From contig JAKLIW010000009.1 in NCBI GenBank assembly GCA_022709425.1, forward strand, positions 1 through 64,000: a stretch of 64,000 nt of DNA, in the 5' to 3' direction. The translations under genes were made by a program, and so were the position numbers. The notes under the pieces were generated by a model, which saw only the letters and a program-made list of their open reading frames with translations, was not told where the DNA came from and did not search any database. Positions 40,540-48,887 of the stretch are shown piece after piece (position 1 is the stretch's first letter; each line of letters begins with the position of its first letter). Origin of the DNA: a bacterium. GTDB lineage: Bacteria > UBP6 > UBA1177 > JAKLFG01.

Positions 40540-41463
40540 ATGAAAGCGATACGCGACTTTTTTACCGTCAACGGCCGCGAGAAAGTGCTGGCGCTCCTTG
40601 CCACCTTCGCGATTTGGGTCGGTGTCATCGCGAGCCGCGAGGAGCCGATAAACTTCTCCGTGAAGGTCCGGTTCGATACCGGCAATGAACGGGTGGTGAC
40701 CACCGCTCATTCGGTGGAGACGATACACATTCAGGCGAAAGGGAGCGTTTTCGCCGCGTCGCAGGTGCGCGCCGAAGATCTCGAGGTGGTTATCAACGCG
40801 CGTCACCGCGATCCGGGCCGCGCCGTTTATTTCCTCGATGAGCGCGAGATACCGCTGTCTCGCTATCTCAAGATCGAACAGATACTCCCGCGCGAGGTGA
40901 CTTTCACCGTTTCGAAAAAGATCGCCAAGACGGTTGCCGTCGATCCGACGCTCGACGGCCAGCCGAAGAAGGGGTATCGAATAGCGTCGGTCGAACGACG
41001 GCCGACGAACATAACGATAACGGGTCCCGAAGAGATCGTCGCGGCGCTCGAATCGGTGCCGACCGAACGGATAGATATCACTGGTCTGGCCGCGAATTCT
41101 TCCCGTACCGTGCGTGTTTCTTCGGGGCAGCCGGGTGTGGAGCCGGCCGGGGAAGACGGGACGGTTGCGGTCACCGTCGCCATCGAGCGCGACATCCGCG
41201 AACTGACCCTGCCGCGCGTGCCGCTACTGGTCGACGGCGAATTGCCGGCCGATATCGAACCGGCCTATGTCGCCGTCCGCGTGAAAGGTCCCGCCGAAAG
41301 CATCGAACAGGTGGCCGCCAACGGGCTCAAGGCGTTCGTGCAGAGCCTTCCGGCGCGACTGTATGTGGTCGACCGGTACTACTTCAAGGACATGCCGCCC
41401 GGCATAGAGATACTCGAAATGGAAAAGGTCAAACAGTTAACGGTACGCAGGAAGAACCCATGA
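40540..41463 (+). CDS. cdaR: YbbR-domain protein CdaR
   Basis: A 307-residue protein with one N-terminal membrane segment (KVLALLATFAIWVGVIAS) and about three YbbR domains in the periplasm (for example VEPTIDGQ-like VDPTLDGQPKKGYRIASVE, and NITITGPEEIVAALESVPTE). In other bacteria it binds and regulates CdaA. It starts two nt after cdaA and overlaps glmM as ATGA, so the three proteins are probably made in fixed ratio. Confidence 0.88.
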   Translation: MKAIRDFFTVNGREKVLALLATFAIWVGVIASREEPINFSVKVRFDTGNERVVTTAHSVETIHIQAKGSVFAASQVRAEDLEVVINARHRDPGRAVYFLDEREIPLSRYLKIEQILPREVTFTVSKKIAKTVAVDPTLDGQPKKGYRIASVERRPTNITITGPEEIVAALESVPTERIDITGLAANSSRTVRVSSGQPGVEPAGEDGTVAVTVAIERDIRELTLPRVPLLVDGELPADIEPAYVAVRVKGPAESIEQVAANGLKAFVQSLPARLYVVDRYYFKDMPPGIEILEMEKVKQLTVRRKNP

Positions 41464-42821
41464 CACGAAAACTTTTCGGCACCGACGGCGTGCGCGGCAA
41501 GGCCAACGCCTTCCCGGTGACGGTCGACAACGCCCTCATCCTCGGCCGCACGGTGGTCCGCTGTTTCCAGCAGTCAAGCCCCATCCGCGAAGGAAAACAC
41601 CGCATCGTCGTGGGCAAAGATACCCGCCTTTCCTCCTACATGCTCGAAGCGGCGATGGCGGCCGGCATCTGTTCGGCGGGCGCCGACGCGATACTCTTGG
41701 GACCGCTGCCGACTCCCGGCATCAGTTTCATCACCCGTTCGATGCGCGCCGACGCCGGCGTGGTGATCTCGGCCAGCCACAATCCCTATTTCGATAACGG
41801 CATCAAGTTCTTCACCAAGGACGGCATGAAACTGACCGACGGAGCGGAACTCGAGATAGAGGCGGCTTTCCACAAAGATACGGTCGACGATCTCCCCACC
41901 GGCAAAGGGACGGGGAAGATATACCGCGTCAACGATGCGCAGGGTCGTTATGTTGAGTTCCTGAAGTCGAGCTTCCCGCGCGACCTCGCGCTCGACGGGA
42001 TGCAGATATCGCTCGACTGCGCCAACGGCGCCGCCTACCTCGTCGCGCCGACCATTTTCTCGGAACTCGGCGCGGCGCTGAAGGTCTATGCCAAGACGCC
42101 CAACGGCGAGAACATCAATGACGCCTGCGGCGCGCTCCATCCCGAAAATGTCGCCGGGAAGGTGGTCAACGACGGCGCCGACATCGGCATATCGCTCGAC
42201 GGTGACGGCGACCGCGTCATCCTCGTGGACGAAAAAGGGGAGATAGTGGACGGCGACCGGATCATCGGCGCGGCGGCGCTCTACCTGAAGGAACAGGGGA
42301 AACTGGTGAACGACCGCGTGGTCACCACCATCATGACCAATGTCGGACTCGAACTGTACCTCAAGGACAAAGGGATCGCTATGTCGCGTACCGGCGTGGG
42401 CGACCGTTATGTGTCCGAGGAGATGCAGCGGACCGGCGCCATCGTCGGCGGCGAGAACTCGGGGCACATCATCTTCAGCGAATTCAATCCGACCGGCGAC
42501 GGCATCCTCACCGCGCTCCAGATACTCGCCATCATGCAGAGAAGCGGCCGGAAACTCTCCGAACTGGTCGCCGGCATCCCGCTCTTCCCGCAGGTGATGA
42601 AGAAGCTCACCGTCGCGCAGAAGATACCGCTCAAGGATCTTCCAAAGACGACAAAGGCGATAGCCGACGGCGAAAAGGCGATCGGCCGCGGCCGCGTGGT
42701 GGTACGCTACTCCGGCACCGAACCGGTCCTGCGCGTCATGGCTGAAGGCGAGGACGAGGCGAAGTGCGCGGCGGTCGTCGCCGCCATCATGGACACCGCG
42801 AAGAAGGAGCTGGGAGCGTAG
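41460..42821 (+). CDS. glmM: Phosphoglucosamine mutase GlmM
   Basis: A 453-residue alpha-D-phosphohexomutase interconverting GlcN-6-P and GlcN-1-P for UDP-GlcNAc. KLFGTDGVRGKANAFPVT at the N-terminus is GlmM-specific. VISASHNPYFDNGIKFF contains the phospho-serine (about residue 103), SLDGDGDRVILVD (about 244-256) the metal loop, GGENSGHIIF the sugar loop and RYSGTEPVLRVM the phosphate loop. All are intact. It also supplies precursor for the UDP-HexNAc pathways of the polysaccharide locus. Confidence 0.95.
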   Translation: MTRKLFGTDGVRGKANAFPVTVDNALILGRTVVRCFQQSSPIREGKHRIVVGKDTRLSSYMLEAAMAAGICSAGADAILLGPLPTPGISFITRSMRADAGVVISASHNPYFDNGIKFFTKDGMKLTDGAELEIEAAFHKDTVDDLPTGKGTGKIYRVNDAQGRYVEFLKSSFPRDLALDGMQISLDCANGAAYLVAPTIFSELGAALKVYAKTPNGENINDACGALHPENVAGKVVNDGADIGISLDGDGDRVILVDEKGEIVDGDRIIGAAALYLKEQGKLVNDRVVTTIMTNVGLELYLKDKGIAMSRTGVGDRYVSEEMQRTGAIVGGENSGHIIFSEFNPTGDGILTALQILAIMQRSGRKLSELVAGIPLFPQVMKKLTVAQKIPLKDLPKTTKAIADGEKAIGRGRVVVRYSGTEPVLRVMAEGEDEAKCAAVVAAIMDTAKKELGA

Positions 42822-42870
42822 TACCGTTCTTCCGATCTAGGGACTTTGTGTTAATATAGATGTGACCCCC

Positions 42871-43689
42871 ATGCGATTTCTGAAAGTGATCGTAGTCGTT
42901 TTGGCCCTCGGCGTTTTAGCGTGTGGCGAAAAAGACACCTACACCGAAAAAGAATATCTGGAAGATGCTTTTCTTGCGGATTGTACGAAATACCGGGAAT
43001 GCGATAGGACCTCTTTCGATAACGGCTTCTCTTCGATAGAGGACTGTGTAGAGAAAACAAAAAAAGACCAAGACATCGATAAGGAAGACGAGAGCGTGGA
43101 GTACAAACCGGTCTGCGACGATGCACATGTGTACGATCCGGATGCCGCCCGGCGATCAGTACAGTGCATGTATAAGGAATTCTGCGAGAACTGGGAGCTT
43201 GGCAACATTTACGATAACGACTGCGCGTTGGAGGAAATGGTCTGTCTGGAGAAATGCACCACGACGGGAGAGCAGACCTGTTACAATAACGCCGTCAAGC
43301 AATGCAACGGCCAAGCGTGGGTCATCAAAGAGAATTGTGACCTCACCGATAGAGATTGTGTCGAATCATCCGGCGGGAAGGCCGCATGTGTCCCTCTTGT
43401 TTGCGAGGGGAGCGAGATGCTCTGCGTGGGCGATCTGTTGTTGTCCTGCAAGGAGGGCGCTTTCGAACAGACAAATTGCAGAACACAACAATGCAACACC
43501 TGTGCGAAAGGAAAAGGGTGTGTTCCGCGCGACGATGCCTGTTTGACCTATGGCCAGACAAAATGTGAGGGGACCAAGGTCATCCAATGTGATGACTGCG
43601 ACTGGATTGTTCTCGGAGACTGCGCGGATTTCGGATATGTTTGCATTTATGATAGTCCTTCAGTTGCCGGATGTAGGCGTCCTCAATAA
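42871..43689 (+). CDS. Cys-rich lipoprotein
   Basis: A 272-residue lipoprotein: signal peptide with lipobox LGVLAC (Cys at about 16), then an acidic, Cys-rich chain with regularly spaced cysteines (CTKYREC, CMYKEFC, CTTTGEQTC, CNTCAKGKGC, CDDCDW). The second half has C-x(7-12)-C repeats recalling secreted EGF-like modules, in which most cysteines probably form disulfides. Function unknown. ATG at 42871 is chosen over an in-frame GTG at 42862 because it starts the signal peptide directly. It sits between glmM and pdxJ, genes that are usually adjacent, so it looks like an insertion into a conserved block. Confidence 0.78.
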   Translation: MRFLKVIVVVLALGVLACGEKDTYTEKEYLEDAFLADCTKYRECDRTSFDNGFSSIEDCVEKTKKDQDIDKEDESVEYKPVCDDAHVYDPDAARRSVQCMYKEFCENWELGNIYDNDCALEEMVCLEKCTTTGEQTCYNNAVKQCNGQAWVIKENCDLTDRDCVESSGGKAACVPLVCEGSEMLCVGDLLLSCKEGAFEQTNCRTQQCNTCAKGKGCVPRDDACLTYGQTKCEGTKVIQCDDCDWIVLGDCADFGYVCIYDSPSVAGCRRPQ

Positions 43690-43693
43690 CTGC

Positions 43694-43721
43694 TTGCTTT
43701 TTAGCGGCACTGCGGTAGCAT
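43694..43721 (+). promoter_or_regulatory. Promoter of pdxJ-acpS
   Basis: TTGCTT (43694-43699), 16 nt, TAGCAT (43716-43721), 29 nt before the pdxJ start codon. Confidence 0.6.
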
Positions 43722-43750
43722 CCCACTGCATTGTGACGAAGGAGAGAACC

Positions 43751-44473
43751 ATGCATCAGCATAAACTGGGCGTCAACATCGACCATGTCGCGACGCTGCG
43801 GCAGGCGCGCGGCACCAAATACCCCGACCCGGTCTTCGCCGCCCTCATCGCCGAACAGGCGGGGGCGTCGAACATCACTCTCCACATCCGCGAGGACCGC
43901 CGCCACGCGCAGGAACGCGATCTCGAACTGCTGAAAAAGACCATTTCCATCAAGGTCAACCTTGAGATGGCGCCGACCGCCGACCTCAAGCGGATCGCGT
44001 TGCAGTACCGTCCGACCTCCTGTACGCTCGTTCCCGAGAAGCGGCACGAGGTGACCACCGAAGGGGGGATGGATCTGTTGGGCGGCGGCTATCCGGGACT
44101 CAAGAAGTACGTCGCCGACCTGAAGAAGGCGGGTATCGAGGTGTCGCTCTTCATCGATCCCGACGACCGGCAGGTGACGGCGGCGGCGAAGCTCGGCGCG
44201 CAGGCGGTCGAGTTCAACAGCGGCCGCTACGCCGAGGCCGAAAGCGAGGAAAAGGCGGCCTTCGAGGCCGAGAAGATACGGCAGGCGGCGGTGTTCGCCC
44301 TTTCCAACGGGCTTAAGGCGCACGTCGGCCACGGCATCAACTATCACAATGTCCGGCCGCTCGTTGAGTTGGGACTCCTCGAAGAATTCAACATCGGTCA
44401 TGCCATCGTGGCGCGCGCCGTGATGGTGGGCTTCGAGCGGTCCGTCAAAGAGATGCGGGCGCTGCTGGCATGA
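43751..44473 (+). CDS. pdxJ: Pyridoxine 5'-phosphate synthase PdxJ
   Basis: A 240-residue TIM-barrel enzyme condensing 1-deoxyxylulose-5-P with 3-amino-2-oxopropyl phosphate to form PNP. LGVNIDHVATLRQARGT (about 6-22), ITLHIREDRRHAQERD, NLEMAPT, CTLVPEKRHEVTTEGG and VGHGINYHNV are the conserved motifs. The ATG at 43751 has AAGGAGAG upstream. It overlaps acpS by ATGA, the common pdxJ-acpS arrangement. Confidence 0.95.
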   Translation: MHQHKLGVNIDHVATLRQARGTKYPDPVFAALIAEQAGASNITLHIREDRRHAQERDLELLKKTISIKVNLEMAPTADLKRIALQYRPTSCTLVPEKRHEVTTEGGMDLLGGGYPGLKKYVADLKKAGIEVSLFIDPDDRQVTAAAKLGAQAVEFNSGRYAEAESEEKAAFEAEKIRQAAVFALSNGLKAHVGHGINYHNVRPLVELGLLEEFNIGHAIVARAVMVGFERSVKEMRALLA

Positions 44474-44799
44474 TCCGCGGCGTCGGCATAGACCTCGCGG
44501 TGATAGACCGGTTCCGAAATGCCGAACCGGGACTCCTCGACCGCATCCTCGCCCCGGCCGACCGCGACTACATCGCGAAGTTCGCCGACCCGTCGCCGCA
44601 CATCGCCGGGTTCTGGGCCGCCAAGGAGGCGTTGGTCAAGGCGCTTTCCCGCACCGACATCGCCTTCAACCGCGTCGCGATACTGCACGAACCGAACGGC
44701 CGTCCCTATTTCGACTACCATCCCGACGAAGGGCGTCTGCATCTTTCCATCTCCCATGAAAAAGAACACGCCGTCGCCGTCGTGATCTGGGAAGCGTGA
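44470..44799 (+). CDS. acpS: Holo-ACP synthase AcpS
   Basis: A 109-residue phosphopantetheinyl transferase that activates acyl-carrier protein. GVGIDLAVIDRF gives the metal-binding Asp (D8), FWAAKEALVKAL the Glu and Lys motif (about 54-65), and LHLSISHEKEHAVAVVI the C-terminal signature. It is slightly shorter than average (about 120) but complete. Translationally coupled to pdxJ. Confidence 0.93.
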   Translation: MIRGVGIDLAVIDRFRNAEPGLLDRILAPADRDYIAKFADPSPHIAGFWAAKEALVKALSRTDIAFNRVAILHEPNGRPYFDYHPDEGRLHLSISHEKEHAVAVVIWEA

Positions 44800-44805
44800 C
44801 GGTCG

Positions 44806-45705
44806 ATGAATATCCCCTTCCTCGGCGAGATCGCGGCGCTGCTGACCGCCTGTTGCTGGGTCATATCGTCGCTTTCGTTCCAGACGGCGGGGCGCAAGGT
44901 CGGATCGCTCCCGGTCAACATCATCCGTATCGTGCTCGGCTTCATCTTTCTTGCGGGCTACCTGACGCTGGTGCGCGGAGCGCCGATACCGCTGGACGCG
45001 ACACCGCATGCATGGTTCTGGCTGTCGCTTTCGGGGGTGGCGGGGTTCCTCTTCGGCGATCTGCTGCTGTTCAAGGCGTTCGTCGTGGTCGGCGCGCGCA
45101 CCTCGATGCTCGTGATGTCGTCGGTCCCGGTGCAGGCGGCGGTCATCGGCTATCTTTTGATGGACGAGACGCTCTCGCCGCTCGGCCTGACCGGCATGGC
45201 GGTCACCATCGCCGGCATCGCGCTGGTGGTCCTCAAAAAGGACAGCGACGAGGGCGACGGATCGCCGCGCGACCGCAAACGGGGCATCCTCTATGCCTTC
45301 GGCGGCGCCTTCGGGCAGGCGGTCGGCCTGATACTGTCGAAATACGGCATGGGCGACTTCGATCCCTTCGCGGCGACGCAGATACGGGTCATCACCGGCG
45401 TCATCGGGTTCGTCGCGCTGGTCAGTTACCTCGGCGCGTGGGGCCGCGTCATGACGGCGCTGCGCGATATCCGGTCGATGGGTTTCATCGCCAACGGCGC
45501 CTTCTTCGGGCCCTTCATCGGGGTGTCGCTGTCGTTGCTCGCGGTCCAGCACGCCCCGACCGGCATCGCCGCGACCATCATGTCGACCACCCCGGTGCTT
45601 ATCATCGCCCCGGCGGTCCTCATATTCAAGGAACGGGTAGGCCTGCGCGAGATACTGGGCGCCCTCATCGCGGTGGGCGGCGTCGCGCTCCTGTTCCTCC
45701 GGTGA
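44806..45705 (+). CDS. EamA/DMT-superfamily transporter
   Basis: A 299-residue membrane protein with ten hydrophobic helices in two EamA halves (about 4-140 and 160-297). Typical signatures are MSSVPVQAAVIGYLLMDETL at the end of half one and STTPVLIIAPAVLIFKERVG at the end of half two. Transports an unknown metabolite across the inner membrane. It begins six nt after acpS and likely shares its transcript. An A8 run follows the stop. Confidence 0.88.
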   Translation: MNIPFLGEIAALLTACCWVISSLSFQTAGRKVGSLPVNIIRIVLGFIFLAGYLTLVRGAPIPLDATPHAWFWLSLSGVAGFLFGDLLLFKAFVVVGARTSMLVMSSVPVQAAVIGYLLMDETLSPLGLTGMAVTIAGIALVVLKKDSDEGDGSPRDRKRGILYAFGGAFGQAVGLILSKYGMGDFDPFAATQIRVITGVIGFVALVSYLGAWGRVMTALRDIRSMGFIANGAFFGPFIGVSLSLLAVQHAPTGIAATIMSTTPVLIIAPAVLIFKERVGLREILGALIAVGGVALLFLR

Positions 45706-45715
45706 AAAAAAACAG

Positions 45716-45744
45716 TTGACATTGGCAAGCGTTCCCACTAGGCT
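45716..45744 (+). promoter_or_regulatory. Promoter of the subtilase gene
   Basis: TTGACA (45716-45721), 17 nt, TAGGCT (45739-45744), then CCGC; a strong SD (TTGGAGGTG) precedes the start codon. Confidence 0.65.
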
Positions 45745-45786
45745 CCGCTCAACGAGGTGGATAGAACATATTTTTTGGAGGTGCTT

Positions 45787-48354
45787 ATGAGGAGTCTCGC
45801 TGTGTTCCTGCTTGCGACGATCGTTTGTTCGTCGCTTTTCGCGGCAAAGGTTTACCGCCGCGACGGATCGTTCATCGAATTGAAGAAGGATCCCGCCCTG
45901 ACGGCCCGCTTCGTGAAGGCGGCCGATATCGCGGGGATCAAGTCGCCCGAACTGCTCTGGAAGAGCGATTCGCGCTATCTGGCGGTCGAGAAGAGCACCG
46001 CCAATCCGTTGCCGGTCTATCGTCTCAACGGGCAACCCTACATCATGAACAGCCAGATCTTCTGGCGCGGCACCCTGCCGGCGGCCAAACTGGCGGCCAA
46101 GTACGGCCTGACGCTCAAGGAGATCTATGCGTCGACCGATCTGTACCGCTTCTCCGTGACGGGCGATGCCGCCGAGCTCGCGCAAAAGATCGTCGAGGCG
46201 GGCGACGGACTCGCATTCCCCGATATGATCCGGCGTCAGGTCCTGCGCGCCGAACCGGTCATGCCGATACCCGACAAATACTATAAGGAAGGGTACCAAT
46301 GGGCGCTCAAGAACACCGGCACCGCCATCGGCCTGTCGAATCCCGAACTGCCGACCAAGGCGAACGCCGATATCCGTTTCGAGCAGGCGATGCAGTTCAT
46401 CATCGATCAGCTGGATGCGTCGGCGCTCCCCGGTTTCGATGACACCACCAAGGTCGCCATCATGGATTCGGGCGTCGATCTGACCCATCCCGATCTCAAG
46501 AACAAGCTCGATGAGGGCTGGGATGCCGTCAACCATGAGGCGGGCGGCGATTACGGTACGATAGAAGCGGGCGATCCCTACGGCACCGCCGGTTATTCGC
46601 ACGGCACCAACTGCGCCGGCGTCGCGGCGGCCGAAGGGAACGATATCGGCACGACCGGTGTCTGTCCGTGGTGCGGCATCTACCCGGTCCAGTTCATGGA
46701 AGGGGGCGCCGGTTCCGCCAGTTCCGAACAGGGTTATATAGAATCCTATGAGAAATATGTCGCCGACGAGAAGATCGTGGCGGTCAACTGTTCTTTCGGT
46801 CCGATGGCCGGCATGGGCACCGTCCCGATATCGACCGCCGAACAGGAGTCGCATCTGAACTTCCTCCAGAACGGCCGCGGCGGCAAGGGCGGCGCTATCT
46901 TCTATGCCTCGGGCAACGACGGCGTCGACACCAATTATCAGCAACTGCACGGCTATGAATTCAAGTTCAAACGCAACAACGTCGATGTGGTCGCCACCAT
47001 CCTCTCGGTCGGCGGCACCAGTGCGTGGGACAACCGCGTCTCCTACTCGAACTACGGTCAGGAGATAGACATCGTCACCCCGACGCTGACCCAGACCCCG
47101 CTTCTGGGCATCGCCACCACCTACATACAGACCTACGGCGATCTTGACGACGACTATTCGAACCAGTTCTCCGGCACCTCGGCGGCCGCTCCCTTCGCCA
47201 CCGGCGTGATGGGGGTCATTTTCTCGGTCAATCCGGAACTCACCTTGGAAGAGGCGGTCGAGATAATCCACCTTTCGTCCGACAAGATAAACCCGGAGAG
47301 CGGTTTCTGGGATAAACCGGCCGATCAGCCGGCCGCCGACGCCCACAGCCCGAAGTTCGGCTACGGCCGCGCCAACCTGCTCAAGGCGGTCCGCCTCGCG
47401 GCGGGACTTGAAATGTGCGCCGCCACCGCCGAAGAGACCAAGAACAATATCGATGACGACTGCGACGGCTGGGTCGACGAGGGCTTCAACCCCGATCTGT
47501 CGACCATAGGCGGTCCCTGCACCGAGGATGCCGACTGCGCCACCGCCGATCTGGCCGCGGCCGACGTGCAGTGCCTGACCGAAGTGAACGGCACGGTGGT
47601 CGCCGACGGTTACTGCGCCGCGAAACAGACCAAGACCGACTGTCCCGACGGCACCCGCACCCCCAGCGACGGCGGCACCGCCTGCCTGAAAGATTGTAAC
47701 GATGATCATCCCTGCGAACGTGAAGGATTCTACTGCACCGAGGCCAATCTCGGCTACTGTCAGGGCACCTGCAAGACCGACGAGGACTGCGTGGGCGACG
47801 CCTACTGCGATACCACCACCTCGCAATGCAAGCGCAATCCGAGCGAACCGGGCGGCGAATGCACCAGCAACGAGGACTGTCTCTACGGCGGGTTCTGCGT
47901 GACGCAGGTGCCGGGCGGGTTCTGCTTCGTTCAGTGCGCCGACGGCAACGATCTCTACTGCGGCGAGAACGGCGCCAAGTGCGTTCATGTCAACATCCCG
48001 CAGATGGGCGAATCCGATCTGTGCGTTCCGCCCTGCGAGACGGCGGCCGATTGCCGCAGTCTGGGCGGCATGTCGATGGCGTGCCACGAGAACCTCAACG
48101 ACAAGCAGGATGTCTGTTGGCAGCCCTGTTCGACCGACGAGGATTGTTTCTCCGAGAACGCGGTCTGCGACAACGGGACCTGCGTCGACAAGGGAGCGGT
48201 CTCCGATGACGACGCCCTTTTGGGCGACGAGGACGAACTGGCCAACGACGATATCGAAGAGACCGACGATCTGATGAACGATACGACGGTCGTTCCCGAC
48301 AACGGCACCGTCAAGAAGAACGACGACGGCTGCGGTTGTACGGTGGTCTTTTAA
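45787..48354 (+). CDS. Secreted S8 subtilase with MopE-like and Cys-rich repeats
   Basis: An 855-residue exported protease. Signal peptide RSLAVFLLATIVCSSLFA; prodomain-like region to about 210; S8 domain with catalytic Asp in VAIMDSGVD (about 227), His in SHGTNCAGV (about 272), oxyanion Asn in YASGNDG (about 376) and Ser in FSGTSAAAPFATG (about 462). Next comes a metal-binding repeat of MopE type (NNIDDDCDGWVDEG). Five or more Dickkopf-like C-x-x-D-x-D-C modules follow (CTEDADC, CKTDEDC, CTSNEDC, CSTDEDC). An Asp/Glu-rich linker and the end DDGCGCTVVF may be a cell-surface anchoring or sorting tail. Confidence 0.9.
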   Translation: MRSLAVFLLATIVCSSLFAAKVYRRDGSFIELKKDPALTARFVKAADIAGIKSPELLWKSDSRYLAVEKSTANPLPVYRLNGQPYIMNSQIFWRGTLPAAKLAAKYGLTLKEIYASTDLYRFSVTGDAAELAQKIVEAGDGLAFPDMIRRQVLRAEPVMPIPDKYYKEGYQWALKNTGTAIGLSNPELPTKANADIRFEQAMQFIIDQLDASALPGFDDTTKVAIMDSGVDLTHPDLKNKLDEGWDAVNHEAGGDYGTIEAGDPYGTAGYSHGTNCAGVAAAEGNDIGTTGVCPWCGIYPVQFMEGGAGSASSEQGYIESYEKYVADEKIVAVNCSFGPMAGMGTVPISTAEQESHLNFLQNGRGGKGGAIFYASGNDGVDTNYQQLHGYEFKFKRNNVDVVATILSVGGTSAWDNRVSYSNYGQEIDIVTPTLTQTPLLGIATTYIQTYGDLDDDYSNQFSGTSAAAPFATGVMGVIFSVNPELTLEEAVEIIHLSSDKINPESGFWDKPADQPAADAHSPKFGYGRANLLKAVRLAAGLEMCAATAEETKNNIDDDCDGWVDEGFNPDLSTIGGPCTEDADCATADLAAADVQCLTEVNGTVVADGYCAAKQTKTDCPDGTRTPSDGGTACLKDCNDDHPCEREGFYCTEANLGYCQGTCKTDEDCVGDAYCDTTTSQCKRNPSEPGGECTSNEDCLYGGFCVTQVPGGFCFVQCADGNDLYCGENGAKCVHVNIPQMGESDLCVPPCETAADCRSLGGMSMACHENLNDKQDVCWQPCSTDEDCFSENAVCDNGTCVDKGAVSDDDALLGDEDELANDDIEETDDLMNDTTVVPDNGTVKKNDDGCGCTVVF

Positions 48355-48368
48355 CCGGCAGGTGAACG

Positions 48369-48839
48369 ATGGAAGAGACGAAACAGCATAGTTCAACCGG
48401 GCGCGGCATTTGGGTGGCGGCGATACTGTTCGCCGCCGCCGCCGTCCTGTTCGCCGCCCTCTATTTCAAGTCGGCGTCCGACGATGAACAGAGCCGCGCC
48501 GAACTGGCGAAGGTCAAACAGGAACAGATCGCCCTCATGAACGACTACAAGGCGGCGCTTGAGGAGAATCACAAACTCCTTACGCAAAGCCTTTCGGAGC
48601 GTTATTTTGATCACCTCATCGGTTTGCGCAACCGCATCGAACAGATGGGCTACACGCCGACCACCGAGGAGAAAAAGGTCGCCTTCGACCGCGCCGCTTT
48701 CATCGTCGAAAACATGGGGGCGCTCGACCTGCCCGCCGAAGAGGCGAAACTGCGGCTTCAGTACATCGTCACGACCAAGAATCTACTGGAAAAGCCGGTA
48801 GAACCCGCCGCCCCGGTGGAAAAGACCTCAAAAAAATAG
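48369..48839 (+). CDS. Membrane-anchored coiled-coil protein
   Basis: A 156-residue protein with one membrane helix (GIWVAAILFAAAAVLFAALY, about 13-32), a probable coiled coil (about 38-75) and a polar C-terminal half ending in a Pro/Ala/Lys-rich tail. No family recognised. It follows the subtilase by 14 nt with a GGTGAACG leader, so both may be one transcript. The TAG stop overlaps the edge of a REP-like palindrome, suggesting the C-terminus was set by the repeat. Confidence 0.7.
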   Translation: MEETKQHSSTGRGIWVAAILFAAAAVLFAALYFKSASDDEQSRAELAKVKQEQIALMNDYKAALEENHKLLTQSLSERYFDHLIGLRNRIEQMGYTPTTEEKKVAFDRAAFIVENMGALDLPAEEAKLRLQYIVTTKNLLEKPVEPAAPVEKTSKK

Positions 48840-48864
48840 GGCGTCCCGTCGGGAACGCCCCTAC
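48830..48864 (-). terminator. REP-like palindrome acting as terminator of hisC
   Basis: On the minus strand GTAGGGGCGTTCCC-GAC-GGGACGCCC is followed at once by TATTTTTTT. A perfect G+C-rich stem with a T tract directly after the hisC gene has the form of an intrinsic terminator. The same DNA is a GTAGGGGCG-family repeat (48838-48864). Confidence 0.7.
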
Positions 48865-48887
48865 AGATCGGATATGGTTCGTGTCGG

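Noticed and set aside
44398..48396. A 1332-codon open frame on the minus strand across pdxJ, acpS, the transporter and the subtilase gene
   Set aside because: It is opposite well-supported genes with clear family motifs; its long openness follows from G+C-rich codon bias, and its translation is low-complexity Arg/Val/Gly without any domain.
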